24,177 bases of DNA from an uncultured Collinsella sp. (lineage in GTDB: Bacteria > Actinomycetota > Coriobacteriia > Coriobacteriales > Coriobacteriaceae): positions 1 through 24,177 of the forward strand of contig CALGZY010000153.1 in assembly GCA_937934355.1 (NCBI GenBank). The letters are read 5' to 3'. Shown here one piece after another: positions 22,431 to 24,177 of this stretch; the stretch's first letter is position 1; each line of letters opens with the position of its first letter. A program made the position numbers and the translations under genes. A model generated the notes under the pieces. That model saw only the letters and a list, made by a program, of their open reading frames with translations. It was not told the origin of the DNA and did not search any database.

Positions 22431-22895
22431 CTAGGCGTCGGCCATCTCCTGCTTCATCTTCTCGATAACCTTGCGGTACTCGGGGTCGCATGCACCCAGA
22501 ATCTGCATGGCATAGATGGCAGCATTCTTGGCACCGTTGATGGCAACGCAGGCCACGGGCACGCCCGAAGGCATCTGCACCATCGACAGCAGCGAATCCA
22601 TACCGCCCAGGTCACTCGTCTTCATAGGCACGCCGATAACCGGCAGCGGCGTAAAGGCAGCCACGACACCGCCCAGGTGAGCAGCCTTGCCGGCGGCGGC
22701 GATAATCACTTTGATACCGCGATCGGCAGCAGTCGAAGCCCACTCGTGGACCTTCGCCGGCGTGCGGTGTGCGCTCGCGATCACGAGCTCATAGGGCACA
22801 CCCAGCGCCTCGAGCTCGGCGGTGCAACCTTCCATAACGCCCAGATCGGACTTGGAGCCCATGATGATCCCGACAACCGGCTTTTGATCTGCCAT
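22431..22895 (-). CDS. purE: 5-(carboxyamino)imidazole ribonucleotide mutase
   Basis: The enzyme converts N5-CAIR to CAIR in purine synthesis. The ATG at 22895 has AGGAGG nine nt upstream; a TTG at 22901 would leave too little space. The product is a class I PurE of 154 residues: [14 protein letters not shown] at the start, [13 protein letters not shown] with the catalytic His, [17 protein letters not shown] and [20 protein letters not shown]. It would normally work after PurK, which is not in the window. It is the first gene of a purE-sortase(-MoaE-like) run on the minus strand and lies about 3 kb from purF-purM-purN, so the purine genes are in two units. Confidence 0.96.
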   Translation of the reverse strand: MADQKPVVGIIMGSKSDLGVMEGCTAELEALGVPYELVIASAHRTPAKVHEWASTAADRGIKVIIAAAGKAAHLGGVVAAFTPLPVIGVPMKTSDLGGMDSLLSMVQMPSGVPVACVAINGAKNAAIYAMQILGACDPEYRKVIEKMKQEMADA

Positions 22896-22990
22896 AAACA
22901 AAGACCTCCTGTTGAGAACGGCGACGCGGCGGATCCGCGACCCTTAACTACTGAGAGTAGTATAGCTGCTCCCGTCCCTGCGGTCTTTGT

Positions 22991-23078
22991 GGCGCTTCGC
23001 GGGCGGGCCAGGCTTTATCTTCACTCCGGTTGCTTCGCAAAGTCGTTCAGATAAAGCCTGGCCCGCCCGCGAAGCGCC
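22991..23078. repeat. Perfect 30-bp inverted repeat with 28-nt loop
   Basis: The arms 22991-23020 and 23049-23078 are exact reverse complements. The left arm starts GGCGCTTCGCGGGCGGGCCA. The loop contains the small stem TTGC-TTC-GCAA. It lies about 95 bp upstream of purE and behind the toxin-antitoxin operon. Perfect arms this long, without a T-run, look more like a mobile palindromic element than a simple terminator. Confidence 0.75.
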
Positions 23079-23165
23079 CTGCGACCTACCGGGAATTGCC
23101 ATGACGTACGTTGGCTGATGAATTGGAAGGAAAGGTCAACGGAGACTGAAGGCAATTGGTTCAGC

Positions 23166-23196
23166 GAAAAACCCTGACGAATCTAATTCGTCAGGG
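23166..23196 (-). terminator. Terminator of the RelE/Phd-type operon
   Basis: CCCTGACGAAT (23172-23182) and ATTCGTCAGGG (23186-23196) pair perfectly around CTA. On the minus strand the stem is followed by TTTTT (23171-23167). It lies 36 bp past the toxin stop. Confidence 0.88.
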
Positions 23197-23231
23197 CCCC
23201 ACCAACGCTCACTCGTCGTTCATCGTTAAAG

Positions 23232-23582
23232 CTAGATATTCTCTTCCGCCCATTTCTCGAAATCGAGTTCTCGTCTCTGAGCAGTTCGGTAGACTTCCAT
23301 GTCTTCGCGAGCGCCTACCACTACGATGGCCATCTTTTCTTTAATTCTGATGAGGCGGTACACGATTCGAATGCCACTTCCCCTGAGCTTGATTTTCATA
23401 AAGCCAGTCAAATCCGTACCTGCCTTGTTTCCAAGAGGCTTGCCGAATCCACCTTCGTTCTGCGGCAATGGGTTCGTTCTGATTTTTTCTATAGCCTTAA
23501 GGACGATCTTTCGTTGGGAGCCGTCCAGACGCTTAATATCCTTGAGAGCATCCGGGTAGAAAGCGACTTCGTACCCACTCAT
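23232..23582 (-). CDS. RelE/ParE-family toxin
   Basis: The product has 116 residues. The family fold is seen in YEVAFYPDALKDIKRLDGSQRKIVLKAI (helical start), then LTGFMKIKLRGSGIRIVYRLI and KMAIVVVGAREDMEVYRTA. The last two blocks match the strands and basic/aromatic residues with which RelE-like toxins cleave ribosome-bound mRNA. It overlaps the antitoxin gene by 4 nt (ATGA), the usual antitoxin-first order. A long C-terminal tail (RRELDFEKWAEENI) follows the core. The operon is AT-richer than the pur and transporter genes, a sign of recent transfer. Confidence 0.88.
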   Translation of the reverse strand: MSGYEVAFYPDALKDIKRLDGSQRKIVLKAIEKIRTNPLPQNEGGFGKPLGNKAGTDLTGFMKIKLRGSGIRIVYRLIRIKEKMAIVVVGAREDMEVYRTAQRRELDFEKWAEENI

Positions 23583-23899
23583 TCAAACTCGACCTCATCC
23601 ATCTGATCGAGTTCGTCCTGGCTCACACCCAGCTCTTCCATAACATCAGACAGGGAAACAAGCGCATCGTCACTTGCCACAGCCACTCTCTTAAGTGCCA
23701 ACGTTAACAAGGCGAGGTCCTCCTCCGCTTGCTTCGCTTCCCTATATTCATCGGGTGTCACAATCACAAACGCTGGCTTGTTGTGTTTGAGAACCACAAC
23801 TGGATTGTCGTCCCCAACCTTCGAAAATGCAGCCGAGCCCTTACCGTGGCTGAAATCGCTAATTGGAACAAGGTTGTCGAGCATCTGCAAAGCAGGCAT
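23579..23899 (-). CDS. Phd/YefM-family antitoxin
   Basis: The product has 106 residues. The N-terminal DNA-binding part is of Phd/YefM type: NLVPISDFSHGKGSAAFSKV, then DNPVVVLKHNKPAFVIVTPDEYREA. The C-terminal part is acidic and helical (SLSDVMEELGVSQDELDQMDEVE) and should cover the toxin. The ATG at 23899 has AGGAGG 5 nt upstream. A perfect 11-bp palindrome at 23912-23939 lies just ahead of it, a fitting site for autoregulation by the antitoxin-toxin complex. Coupled to the toxin gene by ATGA. Confidence 0.88.
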   Translation of the reverse strand: MPALQMLDNLVPISDFSHGKGSAAFSKVGDDNPVVVLKHNKPAFVIVTPDEYREAKQAEEDLALLTLALKRVAVASDDALVSLSDVMEELGVSQDELDQMDEVEFE

Positions 23900-23911
23900 A
23901 CATACCTCCTA

Positions 23912-23939
23912 AAAATGAATTCTTTTTCGAATTCATTTT
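23912..23939. promoter_or_regulatory. Palindromic operator candidate of the RelE/Phd-type operon
   Basis: AAAATGAATTC (23912-23922) and GAATTCATTTT (23929-23939) are perfect inverted arms with a TTTTTC centre. They lie right upstream of the Shine-Dalgarno sequence of the antitoxin gene. AT-rich promoter-like text follows upstream (TTGTTT with TATAGC 16 nt away, minus strand). Antitoxins of this family usually bind such palindromes to repress their own operon. Confidence 0.55.
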
Positions 23940-23999
23940 ATCATTCTTTTTTGCTATATTGTACCACGCAACCGAAACAACCTTTTAGGATACGAATCC

Positions 24000-24177
24000 G
24001 AGCTTAGAATGACTGTTGGCCCTCGCACCGCCCTTGCCTCTTTTATTACGTCAAGTGGTATACAGCGAAGCAAAATGGCGATCTAAAGTGCGCGGCACTC
24101 ACCTCGCATCGCTACAAAAAACAAGGCTCTGTTAGACCAGGATTGACATACATGTGTCCCCACGGTGCCATATCGTT
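24000..24177. other. Non-coding end of the window, nothing recognised
   Basis: I see no credible gene, strong hairpin or repeat copy here. A TTGACA occurs at about 24143 on the plus strand but no matching -10 box follows at normal spacing before the edge. Confidence 0.4.

Noticed and set aside
24143..24177. TTGACA as a plus-strand promoter at the right edge
   Set aside because: No matching -10 box at normal spacing before the sequence ends and no gene visible downstream.

Overview
The window most likely comes from a gut actinobacterium of the class Coriobacteriia, probably Collinsella. This is inferred from high G+C coding sequence, surface proteins ending in an LAATGD-type sorting signal, a membrane-bound LuxR-type regulator, a mutator (IS256) insertion sequence, and many intergenic hairpins carrying the word GGGACAGG. 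No database search was possible, so the genus is an inference. Almost all genes are on the minus strand. The two clear plus-strand genes are a LuxR-type regulator and a CmpB-like membrane protein.

Layout, left to right. (1) 1-6770 is a cell-surface region with three secreted proteins: a BspA-like leucine-rich-repeat protein that runs off the left edge, a proline/lysine-rich wall-anchored protein, and a beta-helix-like wall-anchored protein. The third gene is split inside its signal peptide by a complete 1484-bp IS256-family element with an 8-bp target duplication. The first two genes share a palindromic upstream element, and the second and third share an unusual extended signal peptide. (2) 6770-8745 holds a divergent membrane LuxR-type regulator facing a cytidylate-kinase-like gene across a two-way terminator. 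(3) 8800-11944 is a four-gene polar amino-acid ABC transporter operon. (4) 12190-13908 holds a parvulin-type foldase and a YqeY-like protein. (5) 14096-15437 holds a lone PTS EIIA and a PIN-type toxin-antitoxin pair. (6) 15673-19301 is purF-purM-purN, a block of early purine synthesis genes. (7) 19596-22895 holds a CmpB-like membrane protein (+), then purE, a class B-like sortase and a MoaE-like protein on the minus strand. (8) 23232-23899 is a RelE/Phd-type toxin-antitoxin pair. The last ~180 bp hold nothing I can support.

How the parts relate. purF, purM, purN and purE all serve inosinate synthesis but lie in two transcription units. The sortase 36 bp behind purE could anchor wall proteins such as those at the left end, although their LAxTG-like motif is more typical of class E sortase substrates. 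The intergenic spaces are rich in structure: at least three families of palindromic repeats, one of which has apparently become a transcription terminator. I saw no rRNA, tRNA or CRISPR array. The most notable items are the shared palindrome upstream of the surface genes, the frame-preserving IS insertion, and the repeat families.
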